Source of the DNA: JAAYJR01 sp964540755
GTDB lineage: Bacteria; Bacteroidota; Bacteroidia; Bacteroidales; Prolixibacteraceae
Assembly: GCA_964540755.1 (NCBI GenBank)
Contig: CAZIOB010000122.1
Span: forward strand, 1 to 64,000
Length of the DNA stretch: 64,000 bases
Direction of reading: 5' to 3'
Shown: one piece after another, positions 1-8,113 of the stretch
Position numbering within the stretch: the first letter of the stretch is position 1
Layout: each line of letters opens with the position of its first letter
Translations under genes and position numbers: made by a program
The notes under the pieces: model-generated
Database searches by the model: none
The model's input: the letters and a program-made list of their open reading frames with translations, nothing else
What the model was told of the DNA's origin: nothing

Positions 1-1
1 A

Positions 2-148
2 ATATGCATATCATTACTTGATAAAAAAGCTGACGGAATAAAAAGCCTGAAGATACCCCGGAAGATTTTCAGGACAGATAAATGGTTCAACCTGTTATCG
101 ATAATTATAATTATCATTTTTTCAGCTATTTATATTATATTTTGGTAA
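2..148 (+). CDS. 3' end of an unidentified membrane protein gene (partial)
   Basis: An open frame enters from the left edge and runs 48 codons to a TAA at 146-148. The visible tail is a basic, Lys/Arg-rich stretch followed by a hydrophobic run of about 17 residues (LLSIIIIIIFSAIYIIFW), which reads as a final transmembrane helix ending almost at the C-terminus. This suggests an integral membrane protein whose last residues lie just outside the bilayer, as in many transporters. I do not recognise the family from so short a piece. It converges on tsaD with a 26-base gap and no clear terminator. Confidence 0.55.
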   Translation: MCISLLDKKADGIKSLKIPRKIFRTDKWFNLLSIIIIIIFSAIYIIFW

Positions 149-174
149 AGTATTACATTTAATTCAGCTATATA

Positions 175-1224
175 CTATAATTGTGTGCGGGCAAAAGGAA
201 CAGTATCGTAAGTTGTAAATTTTCCTTTCAAATATTTCAGATATCCTGTAATTGAGATCATTGCAGCATTATCCATAGTATATTCGAATTTTGGAATATA
301 TACATTCCAGCCAAATTTTTTAGCATGAATCCCAATAGAATGTCTCAATTCCAGATTGGCTGACACGCCCCCTGCAAGTGTAATTTCACTGATACCTGTT
401 TGTCTGGCTGCTTTCTTCAGTTTATTCATCAGAATGTCAACAATAGTGTGTTGAAGTGATGCGCACAGATCAGCCTTATTCTCTTCTATAAAATTTTTGT
501 TTTCTTTCAGGTTGTCACGCAAAAAATACAAAAAGCTTGTTTTAAGTCCGCTGAAACTATAATCAAGTCCCTTAATCCGCGGCTTAGCAAATTCAAATCG
601 CAACGGATCCCCACTTTTTCCAAGTTTTTCAATATGCGGACCCCCGGGATATGGCAGTCCCATGACTTTAGCACACTTATCAAATGCTTCACCTGCTGCA
701 TCATCTATAGTCTGGCCGATTACCTCCATATCAAAATAGTCACGCACAAGTATTATCTGGGAATTGCCCCCTGAAACAAGAAGACACAGAAAAGGAAATT
801 CCGGAACATCTGATTCCTGATCATTATCCTTAATAAAAATCGCCAGAACATGTGCCTCCAGATGGTTTACTTCAATAAGTGGAACACCAGTAGCCAGCGA
901 AAACCCCTTGGCAAATGAAGTACCCACTAATAATGAACCGAGTAAGCCGGGCCCCCTGGTAAATGCAACAGCCGAAATATCAGACTTGCTGATGCCGGCC
1001 TTTCTGATTGCCAGGTCAACCACAGGGATTATATTTTTCTGGTGGGCACGGGAAGCAAGTTCAGGTATAACTCCCCCGTATTCCTGATGTACATTTTGAC
1101 TTGCAACGATATTAGATAATAAAATGCCGTTACGGGTAATTGCTGCGGATGTATCATCGCACGAGGATTCAATCCCTAATATATTAATTTCATTATTTTT
1201 ATTTTTTGTCATATAATGGCTCAT
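175..1224 (-). CDS. tsaD: tRNA N6-threonylcarbamoyladenosine transferase TsaD
   Basis: TsaD moves the threonylcarbamoyl group from threonylcarbamoyl-AMP to A37 of ANN-decoding tRNAs, acting in the cytoplasm with TsaB and TsaE. The 349-residue protein has the family hallmarks: the N-terminal GIESSCDDT motif, the metal-binding HLEAH with H121 and H125, the phosphate-loop region around GPGLLGSL, and GGVSAN near the C-terminus. Length is normal for the family. The start is either Met1 (1224) or Met5 (1212); the second fits relatives slightly better. It is divergent from tamB across 170 bases. Essential housekeeping gene; nothing looks broken. Confidence 0.96.
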   Translation of the reverse strand: MSHYMTKNKNNEINILGIESSCDDTSAAITRNGILLSNIVASQNVHQEYGGVIPELASRAHQKNIIPVVDLAIRKAGISKSDISAVAFTRGPGLLGSLLVGTSFAKGFSLATGVPLIEVNHLEAHVLAIFIKDNDQESDVPEFPFLCLLVSGGNSQIILVRDYFDMEVIGQTIDDAAGEAFDKCAKVMGLPYPGGPHIEKLGKSGDPLRFEFAKPRIKGLDYSFSGLKTSFLYFLRDNLKENKNFIEENKADLCASLQHTIVDILMNKLKKAARQTGISEITLAGGVSANLELRHSIGIHAKKFGWNVYIPKFEYTMDNAAMISITGYLKYLKGKFTTYDTVPFARTQL

Positions 1225-1370
1225 TATTTGCAGGTCAGATTAAAGGGTAATATTTCTGAAAACAGGTTATAATGTTAATAATAAAATATTGATAACTATA
1301 AAACAACACTAAATATTTCTAATTTTGTTTTACTGCTATAACGGATCAACTGATTTAAAGGAACAAAAAT

Positions 1371-4300
1371 ATTAAAAAAGGTGTAAAAATATTATTGATA
1401 GTCTTGGGATTACTGGCTGCATCGACGGCGGCAACATATATTTTCCTGCAAAACAGCAGAGTACAAACATTTTTAACCCGCCGGATAGCAAAAGAGATTT
1501 CCAAAAAGATAGATGCTAAAATCACTATCGGCAAGGTTGATATTGCCTTTTTTAAAAAGTTATTACTTAAAGATGTAGTAATAGAGGATCAGCAAGCAGA
1601 TACACTTTTCTTCGTCGAGACAATCTCAGCTAAAATTGACAGCCTCAGGTTCCGCAGGAGGAAGATCGCAATAAACCGGTTGACTTTTAATAACAGTAGT
1701 TTCAATATTAAAAAATTTCCTGACGATAAATATAATTTCATTTTCATCAGGGATTCACTTCTTTCCGAACGTGAAAAACCTGAAGAATGGCAGATCTTCT
1801 GTAATGATTTCTTTTTCACTGAATCAAAAATTATCTATAATGATACTTCTAAGAAGATAAACAAAACAGTAACCCTTGGGGACTTTAATTTCGAAATCAC
1901 TGACTTTAAATATATAAAAAATTATATAACGTTCAAAATCAACCGATTAATACTTAACGACAAAAATGGATTTGAAATAAAACAGTTAAATTCTGTTTTT
2001 ACAGCTGAAGAAAATCAAATTACGCTTACCGATTTTACCCTTAAAACAGGCCGTTCAGATATCAGCAATTGTAAAATACAATTTGTGCTTCCACACGACA
2101 GTATTTCACGACAAAAATCAACTCAACTGGATCTCACCTTTTTACATTCAAAAATCAGCTTTTATGATATTGCTATGCTTTTCCCCGGATTAAAAGGGAT
2201 GAATCAGGTTGTGGATTTCTCAGGCCGTATATTCGGTGACATGAACGATTTAAAGGGAAAAGACCTGACAATCAATACTGGTGATAACACATCTGCGGTA
2301 CTGGATTTTTATGCAAACGGCATATCAAATCCTGACAACATGTATCTGTTTATTGATCTTAAAAGCTCCTGCACAACATTCAGTGACTTGAGCCGGATAA
2401 GGCTTCCCTACAAAGAAGGAAGTAATTATCTTAACTTTCCGGAATCTTTTTATGAAGCCGGGCTCCTCACCTATAACGGCAACTTTACAGGATTTCTTAC
2501 TGATTTTGTGGCATATGGGACACTTGCCAGTGAAATGGGCATCTTAACTACTGACGTTTCTGTAGTGCCTGATGAGGAAGAAAGAATTATATACCGGGGC
2601 AAAATAGCAACAGAAAATTTTCTGCTGGGCAGGCTTTTTAATAACAAATCTTTGGGCAAAATAACTTTCGACGGAAGTGTTGATGGATTTTTCAATAAAA
2701 TGACACAGTCACTGGCAGGTGCATTTGAAGGGGATATCAGACAGGTTGAAATAAACAGATATAATTACGAAAATATATATCTTGACGGCATTTTAAATAA
2801 CAGGATGTTCGACGGACTGGTAATTGTAAATGATTCTAACCTGGAATTTGACTTTCTTGGAAAAATTAATTTGAATCCTGAAGTGCCGGATTTCGATTTC
2901 CGGATGGATGTAAAAAAAGCCATGCCCGGAAAACTAAACCTTAGCGACCTTTTCCCCGAAGCTGAGCTCTCATTTTCAATGAATGCAAATTTTTCCGGAA
3001 ACAAATTGGATAACATGGCTGGCTCAATACTGGTTGAAAACGGTTCTTATAAAAACAGGAACGGAAAACTTGACCTTAAAGGTTTTGAACTGAAATCCAT
3101 TATCAGCGGTACAAATAAATATCTGACATTAACATCTGATTTTTTTGATGTGGAAATTAACGGAAACTATTATTTTCAAAATATTGTCAATGCCTTCAGA
3201 AAAAGTTTTAATCCTTACCTGCCAGCTGTCACTTATGATGAACTACCAAAAGAAAATATATTCGGCTATCAGATAGATGTAAAAAACCTTGATGAGGTAG
3301 TGGAAGTATTTGCCCCGGGCTATAAAATAGAAACACCCTTTTTGCTCTATGGCATGCTCGATTCAGAAAAATCGGTCTTCGAGCTCAAAGGTAGTATTCC
3401 CGGATTGCGCAGTAAAAATATAATGATAAAAAATATTTTCATTGGCAACGGGCCTGAAGGCGGGGAATATTCTTCCAGGTTCAAATTTGGAGAAATGCTT
3501 TTGAAAAACGGGATGAACCTGCAAAATATAACTATAGACTCCCAAATTGATAATAATGAAATAAATAATCAGATTACGTGGGGAAATACAGGCAAAATAA
3601 CATACAGCGGTATTGTTAAAACCAGGGCAACCTTTATGGAAAGAAAAGGTCAGTCATATCCCCATATAGCGATCCGGGGCTATCCTGCAGATATCTATAT
3701 TGCCGATTCCCTCTGGAGGATAAATCCCTTTGAAGCCTGCATCGACAGCAGTTCAGTTGAAATAAACAATTTCAGGTTTTACAGCAGTGATCAGAGCTTC
3801 AGCCTTAATGGGAAAATCGGGACAGATTTATCCGATATTCTTACTGCCGAACTGGAAAATATTAAACTTGGATATCTTAGTTCATATCTTCAAAGAGAAC
3901 TGCCTCTTGAAGGGATATTGACCGGTACTGCAGGGATAGTGGATTTTTATGGCACACGTAGGATTCTTTCTGACCTTACTATAAAAAATTTTAGTTTTAA
4001 GGATCAAAATATAGGCGATCTTTCATTTGTTCATCAGTGGAATAATTCTGAATCAGTTCTAAATTCAGAACTGAAGGTAAAAACTAATAATCGTGAAAGC
4101 CTCTATGCAAAAGGATATTATAAACCCGGTACAAAAGAACTACTTTATAATGCAGATTTCGATCATTTTTCTCTTGTCATACTTGAAACCCTGATAAGAA
4201 AAAATTTTTCCAATTTTCATGGAGATGCTACAGGAAAAATGAGGATACATGGTAATCAGGATAAAATACTTCTCGACGGAACCCTTGAAGGCTCTAATGC

Positions 4301-5747
4301 AGGACTTACCGTTGATTATATACAAGTGAGCTATAACTTTAACGATTCTGTCAGGTTCAGAGGTGATACAATTCATTTCGACAATATTGTCTTTCACGAT
4401 GTGGCAGGTAACAGGGGAACATTTGGCGGAACTATTATTCATGATAATTTCAGAAATATGGATTATGATCTGTCAATAGTTTCGGATAAAATAACTGCTA
4501 TAAATACCACCAGTGCAAATAACGAACAATTTTATGGCAAGGTAATAGCAGGCGGAAGACTTTTTATTACGGGACATGCAAGGGATGTGACACTGACCGG
4601 TTCTGCAACTACCAGGCAGGGAACAAGTGTGAATATAAATCTGGAAAACGAAAGTGAACTGGAACGTTATGATTTTATACAGTTCGTATCAACGGAAGAT
4701 CCGGAGAGACAGGAGTTCCTTTTTCCTGAAGACAAGGATGAGGGTAATTTCAATCTTAACCTTACCATTCGTGCCACACCTGAAGCAAAAGCACAGCTTA
4801 TTTATAATTCCCAGATAGGAGATGTTATTAAGGCACAGGGGGAAGGCGTTTTGGTATTCGGAATGGATAATGACGGTAATATTACATTGTCGGGAAACTA
4901 TGCAGTTGAAAAAGGAGATTATCTTTTTACTCTTCAAAATGTTATTAATAAAAGATTTTCCATCGAACAGGGAGGAACCATAGAATGGTCGGGCGATCCA
5001 TATAATGCAATCATAGATATCAGTGCTATATATAAACTTAAAGCATCCCTTTACGACCTGCTTGTCAACACTTATGATAATATATACCAAAGTCAGAGGA
5101 TACCGGTGGAATGTAAAATACTTCTCTCGGAAGAACTTTCCAATCCTGTTATAGATTTTGAAATCAATTTCCCTTCCGTGGAAGACCGGCTGGTTGACGA
5201 GCTGCGTCAGTTCTTTAATACACAGGAAGAAATGAATAAACAAATACTCTCCCTGATTGTGCTCGGTAAATTTTATACCCCGGAATATCTGAGGGGGACT
5301 TATGAGGCACAGAATCCAAATCTTATCGGGACCACAGCCAGTGAACTGTTCTCTAATCAGTTAAGCAACTGGCTGTCGCAAATAAGCAATAATGTGGATA
5401 TCGGACTTAACTACAGGCCCGGCAACCAGATAACAAATGATGAAATTGAGCTGGCATTGAGCACACAATTGTTTAACGACCGCGTGACAATAAACGGTAA
5501 TATAGGTAATAATACCAATCCGAATACAGAAAATAACAGTCAGTTAGTAGGTGATTTTGAAGTTAATTTAAAACTTATTCCAAGCGGAAAGTTCAAATTC
5601 AAAGCTTATAACCGGTCCAACAACAACCTCATCTATGAAACAGCACCTTATACGCAAGGCATTGGCTTTTCAGTTTCAGAAGAATATAGTAACTTTAAGG
5701 ATCTTCTTAACAGAATAACAGGAATTTTTAACAGAAAGGAGGATTGA
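1371..5747 (+). CDS. tamB: TamB-like translocation/assembly module protein (AsmA/DUF490 family)
   Basis: A very large (about 1,450 residues) envelope protein of the TamB/DUF490 type: one N-terminal membrane anchor, a long beta-rich repetitive body and a conserved C-terminal domain (roughly the last 400 residues, including the FGMDNDGNITLSGNYAVEKG stretch). TamB proteins span the periplasm and help lipid transport or outer-membrane protein assembly. No ATG fits the start. Reading begins at a TTG (1395), or more plausibly at an ATT at 1371, which restores a basic IKKGVKILLIVLGLLAAS anchor; the stop upstream in frame is at 1356. A TAATTTTG element at 1320-1327 could be the promoter -7 box, but its -33 partner is weak. 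The gene stands alone. Confidence 0.88.
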   Translation: MKKGVKILLIVLGLLAASTAATYIFLQNSRVQTFLTRRIAKEISKKIDAKITIGKVDIAFFKKLLLKDVVIEDQQADTLFFVETISAKIDSLRFRRRKIAINRLTFNNSSFNIKKFPDDKYNFIFIRDSLLSEREKPEEWQIFCNDFFFTESKIIYNDTSKKINKTVTLGDFNFEITDFKYIKNYITFKINRLILNDKNGFEIKQLNSVFTAEENQITLTDFTLKTGRSDISNCKIQFVLPHDSISRQKSTQLDLTFLHSKISFYDIAMLFPGLKGMNQVVDFSGRIFGDMNDLKGKDLTINTGDNTSAVLDFYANGISNPDNMYLFIDLKSSCTTFSDLSRIRLPYKEGSNYLNFPESFYEAGLLTYNGNFTGFLTDFVAYGTLASEMGILTTDVSVVPDEEERIIYRGKIATENFLLGRLFNNKSLGKITFDGSVDGFFNKMTQSLAGAFEGDIRQVEINRYNYENIYLDGILNNRMFDGLVIVNDSNLEFDFLGKINLNPEVPDFDFRMDVKKAMPGKLNLSDLFPEAELSFSMNANFSGNKLDNMAGSILVENGSYKNRNGKLDLKGFELKSIISGTNKYLTLTSDFFDVEINGNYYFQNIVNAFRKSFNPYLPAVTYDELPKENIFGYQIDVKNLDEVVEVFAPGYKIETPFLLYGMLDSEKSVFELKGSIPGLRSKNIMIKNIFIGNGPEGGEYSSRFKFGEMLLKNGMNLQNITIDSQIDNNEINNQITWGNTGKITYSGIVKTRATFMERKGQSYPHIAIRGYPADIYIADSLWRINPFEACIDSSSVEINNFRFYSSDQSFSLNGKIGTDLSDILTAELENIKLGYLSSYLQRELPLEGILTGTAGIVDFYGTRRILSDLTIKNFSFKDQNIGDLSFVHQWNNSESVLNSELKVKTNNRESLYAKGYYKPGTKELLYNADFDHFSLVILETLIRKNFSNFHGDATGKMRIHGNQDKILLDGTLEGSNAGLTVDYIQVSYNFNDSVRFRGDTIHFDNIVFHDVAGNRGTFGGTIIHDNFRNMDYDLSIVSDKITAINTTSANNEQFYGKVIAGGRLFITGHARDVTLTGSATTRQGTSVNINLENESELERYDFIQFVSTEDPERQEFLFPEDKDEGNFNLNLTIRATPEAKAQLIYNSQIGDVIKAQGEGVLVFGMDNDGNITLSGNYAVEKGDYLFTLQNVINKRFSIEQGGTIEWSGDPYNAIIDISAIYKLKASLYDLLVNTYDNIYQSQRIPVECKILLSEELSNPVIDFEINFPSVEDRLVDELRQFFNTQEEMNKQILSLIVLGKFYTPEYLRGTYEAQNPNLIGTTASELFSNQLSNWLSQISNNVDIGLNYRPGNQITNDEIELALSTQLFNDRVTINGNIGNNTNPNTENNSQLVGDFEVNLKLIPSGKFKFKAYNRSNNNLIYETAPYTQGIGFSVSEEYSNFKDLLNRITGIFNRKED

Positions 5748-5915
5748 TGAACTCGTCAAAATAATTTTTTAAATTAATATTAGACATTGCGTGACTCGTT
5801 TCACAAAAAAAAAATGATTAAAATTTTCTTGTGAGCGTGAGGAACGAACGGTTCTATGAGTTCTCCGATTATTAATTTACTTATTTCTAATAAATTAAAA
5901 AAATTTTAAACGAAT

Positions 5916-6827
5916 ATGAAAAATAATTTCCGTCGTCGTGAGTTCATACGGGCCCTTTCACTCGGGACTGCACATCTTATGTTTTCAGGCCCGCTGTTTG
6001 CTGAGACTGCAAAATACCATTCAACCAATCCTGTTCAAAGGATAGAACTGGGGAACTCAGGGTTGAAACCTACCCTTATTGGTTTTGGAACAGGGGTGCA
6101 TGCCACAAACCGCACCTCATCACTGACCAGGCAGGATAAAAATCTGAGCATTTCCATACTCCGTCACGCCTACGAGAGAGGTATAAGATTTTATGACTGT
6201 GCTGACACTTACGGTACTCACGGACTGGTAGCAGAAGCTTTGAAAGACAAGGACAGGGAAACATATTTGCTCTCATCCAAAATATGGGTAAGAAGCGGAG
6301 GAATCCCGGAGCCTGAAAGGCTTGATGCAGATAAGGTGGTAGAGCGGTTCAGGAAAGAACTGAACACCGATTATCTGGATCTTGTGCAGATCCATTGCAT
6401 GGAAGATGGAAACTGGACAGATACTCAAAAAAGACAAATGGATATAATGGATAACCTTAAATCCAGAGGAATAATAAAAGCACACGGCGTTTCCGTCCAT
6501 TCACTTGAGGCAATGAGTGCAGCTTTAAGGAGTCCCTGGGTAGATGTTATCCATGTCAGGATAAACCCATATGGAATTGCTATGGATAAACCAGATCCCA
6601 TGGATGTTGTCGAGGTCATAAACCAGTTGCATACAGCAGGCAAGGGTGTAATCGGAATGAAACTCATAGGTAATGGGAAGCTTAGCAATGATAAAGATAA
6701 AATAGAGGCAGCTCTTAAATTTGTGCTCGGTCTTGGAAGCGTAAATATGATGATTATCGGATTTGATCAGATAGATCAGATAGATAATTATCTGGGCCTT
6801 GTTGAGAGGAAACTGGGAGAAATGTAA
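5916..6827 (+). CDS. Tat-exported aldo/keto reductase
   Basis: A 303-residue NAD(P)H-dependent aldo/keto reductase. The catalytic tetrad of the family is visible: D94 (FYDCAD), Y99, K122 (SSKIW) and H160 (VQIHC). The N-terminus carries a twin-arginine signal (RRREFIRAL) followed by a hydrophobic run, so the folded enzyme is probably exported with its cofactor. The TIM-barrel follows from about residue 42. The substrate cannot be told from sequence. It stands alone; the 168 bases upstream hold no convincing promoter, and an AT-rich hairpin follows downstream. Members of this group with Tat signals are common in Bacteroidota and often of unknown role. Confidence 0.87.
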   Translation: MKNNFRRREFIRALSLGTAHLMFSGPLFAETAKYHSTNPVQRIELGNSGLKPTLIGFGTGVHATNRTSSLTRQDKNLSISILRHAYERGIRFYDCADTYGTHGLVAEALKDKDRETYLLSSKIWVRSGGIPEPERLDADKVVERFRKELNTDYLDLVQIHCMEDGNWTDTQKRQMDIMDNLKSRGIIKAHGVSVHSLEAMSAALRSPWVDVIHVRINPYGIAMDKPDPMDVVEVINQLHTAGKGVIGMKLIGNGKLSNDKDKIEAALKFVLGLGSVNMMIIGFDQIDQIDNYLGLVERKLGEM

Positions 6828-6893
6828 TTATGATCATTTTAATGATGCTGTAATTGTGTTAAGTGTATTTTCCGGTCGTATTACGTTTGTAAT

Positions 6894-6913
6894 ATGTAAA
6901 ATATTTTTTACAT
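6894..6913 (+). terminator. AT-rich hairpin downstream of the aldo/keto reductase gene
   Basis: Perfect 8-bp arms ATGTAAAA (6894-6901) and TTTTACAT (6906-6913) around a 4-base loop. It lies 67 bases after the reductase stop codon. There is only a short T pair after the stem and the stem is weak, so it may be a poor terminator or chance. Confidence 0.25.
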
Positions 6914-6936
6914 TTTCCCCTTTTGAATTCCGTAAC

Positions 6937-6968
6937 ATTGCACTTATTCAAATTAATTCCTAATATTG
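6937..6968 (+). promoter_or_regulatory. candidate promoter of the his leader
   Basis: ATTG at 6937-6940 and TAATATTG at 6961-6968, 20 bases apart, each with one mismatch to the Bacteroidota TTTG / TAnnTTTG promoter. Transcription would begin near 6975 and give a leader of about 75 bases before the hisL start codon. Weak match, chosen because position and spacing fit. Confidence 0.3.
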
Positions 6969-7005
6969 CAATCTTATATAAAATAAACCGGTATAATGAC
7001 AACTA

Positions 7006-7034
7006 TATGTTAGTTCTTTTATATAACTAACATA
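7006..7034 (+). repeat. perfect 10-bp inverted repeat upstream of hisL
   Basis: Arms TATGTTAGTT (7006-7015) and AACTAACATA (7025-7034) are exact reverse complements around a 9-base spacer, ending 17 bases before the hisL ATG. It could be an operator for a dimeric regulator or a hairpin in the leader RNA. The repeat is certain; its role is inferred. Confidence 0.6.
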
Positions 7035-7051
7035 AAAAAGATATATAGACA

Positions 7052-7096
7052 ATGAATTACGAAACAGTACATCACGGCCACAGAATTGAAACCTGA
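7052..7096 (+). CDS. hisL: His-rich leader peptide of the histidine operon
   Basis: A 14-codon frame (M-N-Y-E-T-V-H-H-G-H-R-I-E-T, then TGA) with three His codons in four positions, at CAT 7070, CAC 7073 and CAC 7079. It lies just upstream of hisG and just before an intrinsic terminator, which is the arrangement of a ribosome-stalling attenuator as in enterobacterial hisL. When charged tRNA-His is scarce, the ribosome should pause on these codons and change folding of the RNA downstream. No Shine-Dalgarno is visible, which is usual in this phylum. It is far too short for normal gene finders. The call rests on codon content plus position. Confidence 0.75.
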   Translation: MNYETVHHGHRIET

Positions 7097-7160
7097 CAGT
7101 TGGTGGGTCGGAGTTATTATGTCTCGTTTTCTAAAGATATGAAACCAGAAGGCTTGCCGG
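7075..7160 (+). promoter_or_regulatory. his attenuator: alternative RNA pairings
   Basis: Segment 1 (CGGCCAC, 7075-7081, overlapping the third His codon) can pair with segment 2 (GTGGGTCG, 7103-7110) with one bulged G. Segment 2, extended to 7100-7109 (TTGGTGGGTC), can instead pair with segment 3 (GGCTTGCCGG, 7151-7160), using several G-U pairs. Segment 3 otherwise forms the terminator stem. A ribosome stalled on the His codons would cover segment 1, free segment 2, and so block the terminator. The pairings are seen by eye; no folding energies were computed. Confidence 0.6.
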
Positions 7161-7178
7161 AAAAGGCAGGCTTTTTTT
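7152..7178 (+). terminator. intrinsic terminator of the his attenuator
   Basis: Stem GCTTGCC (7152-7158) with GGCAGGC (7165-7171), one G-U wobble, loop of six, followed at once by seven T residues (7172-7178). It lies between hisL and hisG with no other gene to terminate, which marks it as a regulatory terminator. Confidence 0.8.
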
Positions 7179-7238
7179 GTTATCCGCCTTTTTTATCTTT
7201 TTTATATAATACCGTTGAAAATAAAAAATTTTTAACAG

Positions 7239-8099
7239 ATGAACGAAAAATTAAAAATCGCAATACAGACAAAAGGCCGTTTAAATGAAGATTCCATGAC
7301 ATTGATCCGTGAATCTGGAATTGAACTGACCCCGGGAAGAAGAAAACTTATCTCATCGGCAAAAAATTTTCCTGTTGAAACACTTTTTCTGAGGGATGAT
7401 GATATTCCCCGTACAGTGGCTGACGGAGTTGCAGACGCCGGCATTGTGGGGGAAAATGAAGTTTTGGAAAAACAGGCTAATATTATTATTGCAAAAAGAC
7501 TGGGATTTAGTAAATGCCGCCTTTCTCTTGCTATCCCAAAATCAATTAAATATGAGGGGCCTGATTTTTTCAAAGGAAAGAAAATAGCCACTTCTTATCC
7601 CGGGATACTTAAAAATTTTCTGGATAAAAAGAACATCAAAGCTGACATACATGTTATCACCGGCTCTGTTGAAATTGCCCCCGGCATAGGCCTGGCAGAT
7701 GCTGTTTTTGATATTGTAAGTTCAGGATCAACATTAGTGAGCAATAGCCTTAAAGAAGTTGAAGTGGTTATTCATTCGGAAGCTGTTCTGATTAAACGTC
7801 CCGGATTAACAGAAGAAAAAGAGTCCATTTTAAAGGAATTAATATTCAGGATGGAGTCAGTATTGCGCTCTAAAGGTAAAAAATATATATTGCTTAATAT
7901 ATCTAATGAAAAAATCGGCGAAGTAGCACGCCTGCTTCCCGGAATGAAAAGCCCTACTGTTGTTCCTCTGGCCCAGGAAGGCTGGAGCTCAATGCACTCG
8001 GTAATTGATGAAAATGAATTTTGGGAAGTGATAGGAAAATTAAAAATGGCAGGGGCAGAGGGGATACTGGTAGTGCCTATAGAAAAGATGATATTTTAA
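7239..8099 (+). CDS. hisG: ATP phosphoribosyltransferase HisG (long form)
   Basis: First step of histidine synthesis: ATP plus PRPP gives phosphoribosyl-ATP. The 286-residue length and the extra C-terminal domain (from about residue 210, an ACT-like histidine-binding domain) mark the long, homohexameric form that is feedback-inhibited by histidine and needs no HisZ. The phosphoribosyl-binding region with GLADAVFDIVSSGSTL is intact. It is the first gene after the attenuator, 60 bases past the terminator, and runs into hisD with 14 bases between. Control is therefore probably double: attenuation of the transcript and allosteric inhibition of the enzyme. Confidence 0.97.
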   Translation: MNEKLKIAIQTKGRLNEDSMTLIRESGIELTPGRRKLISSAKNFPVETLFLRDDDIPRTVADGVADAGIVGENEVLEKQANIIIAKRLGFSKCRLSLAIPKSIKYEGPDFFKGKKIATSYPGILKNFLDKKNIKADIHVITGSVEIAPGIGLADAVFDIVSSGSTLVSNSLKEVEVVIHSEAVLIKRPGLTEEKESILKELIFRMESVLRSKGKKYILLNISNEKIGEVARLLPGMKSPTVVPLAQEGWSSMHSVIDENEFWEVIGKLKMAGAEGILVVPIEKMIF

Positions 8100-8113
8100 T
8101 TAATTCAGAGTAT

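Noticed and set aside
1364..1371. TATTTTTG on the minus strand as a tsaD promoter
   Set aside because: No -33 partner at proper distance and it lies inside the probable tamB start region.
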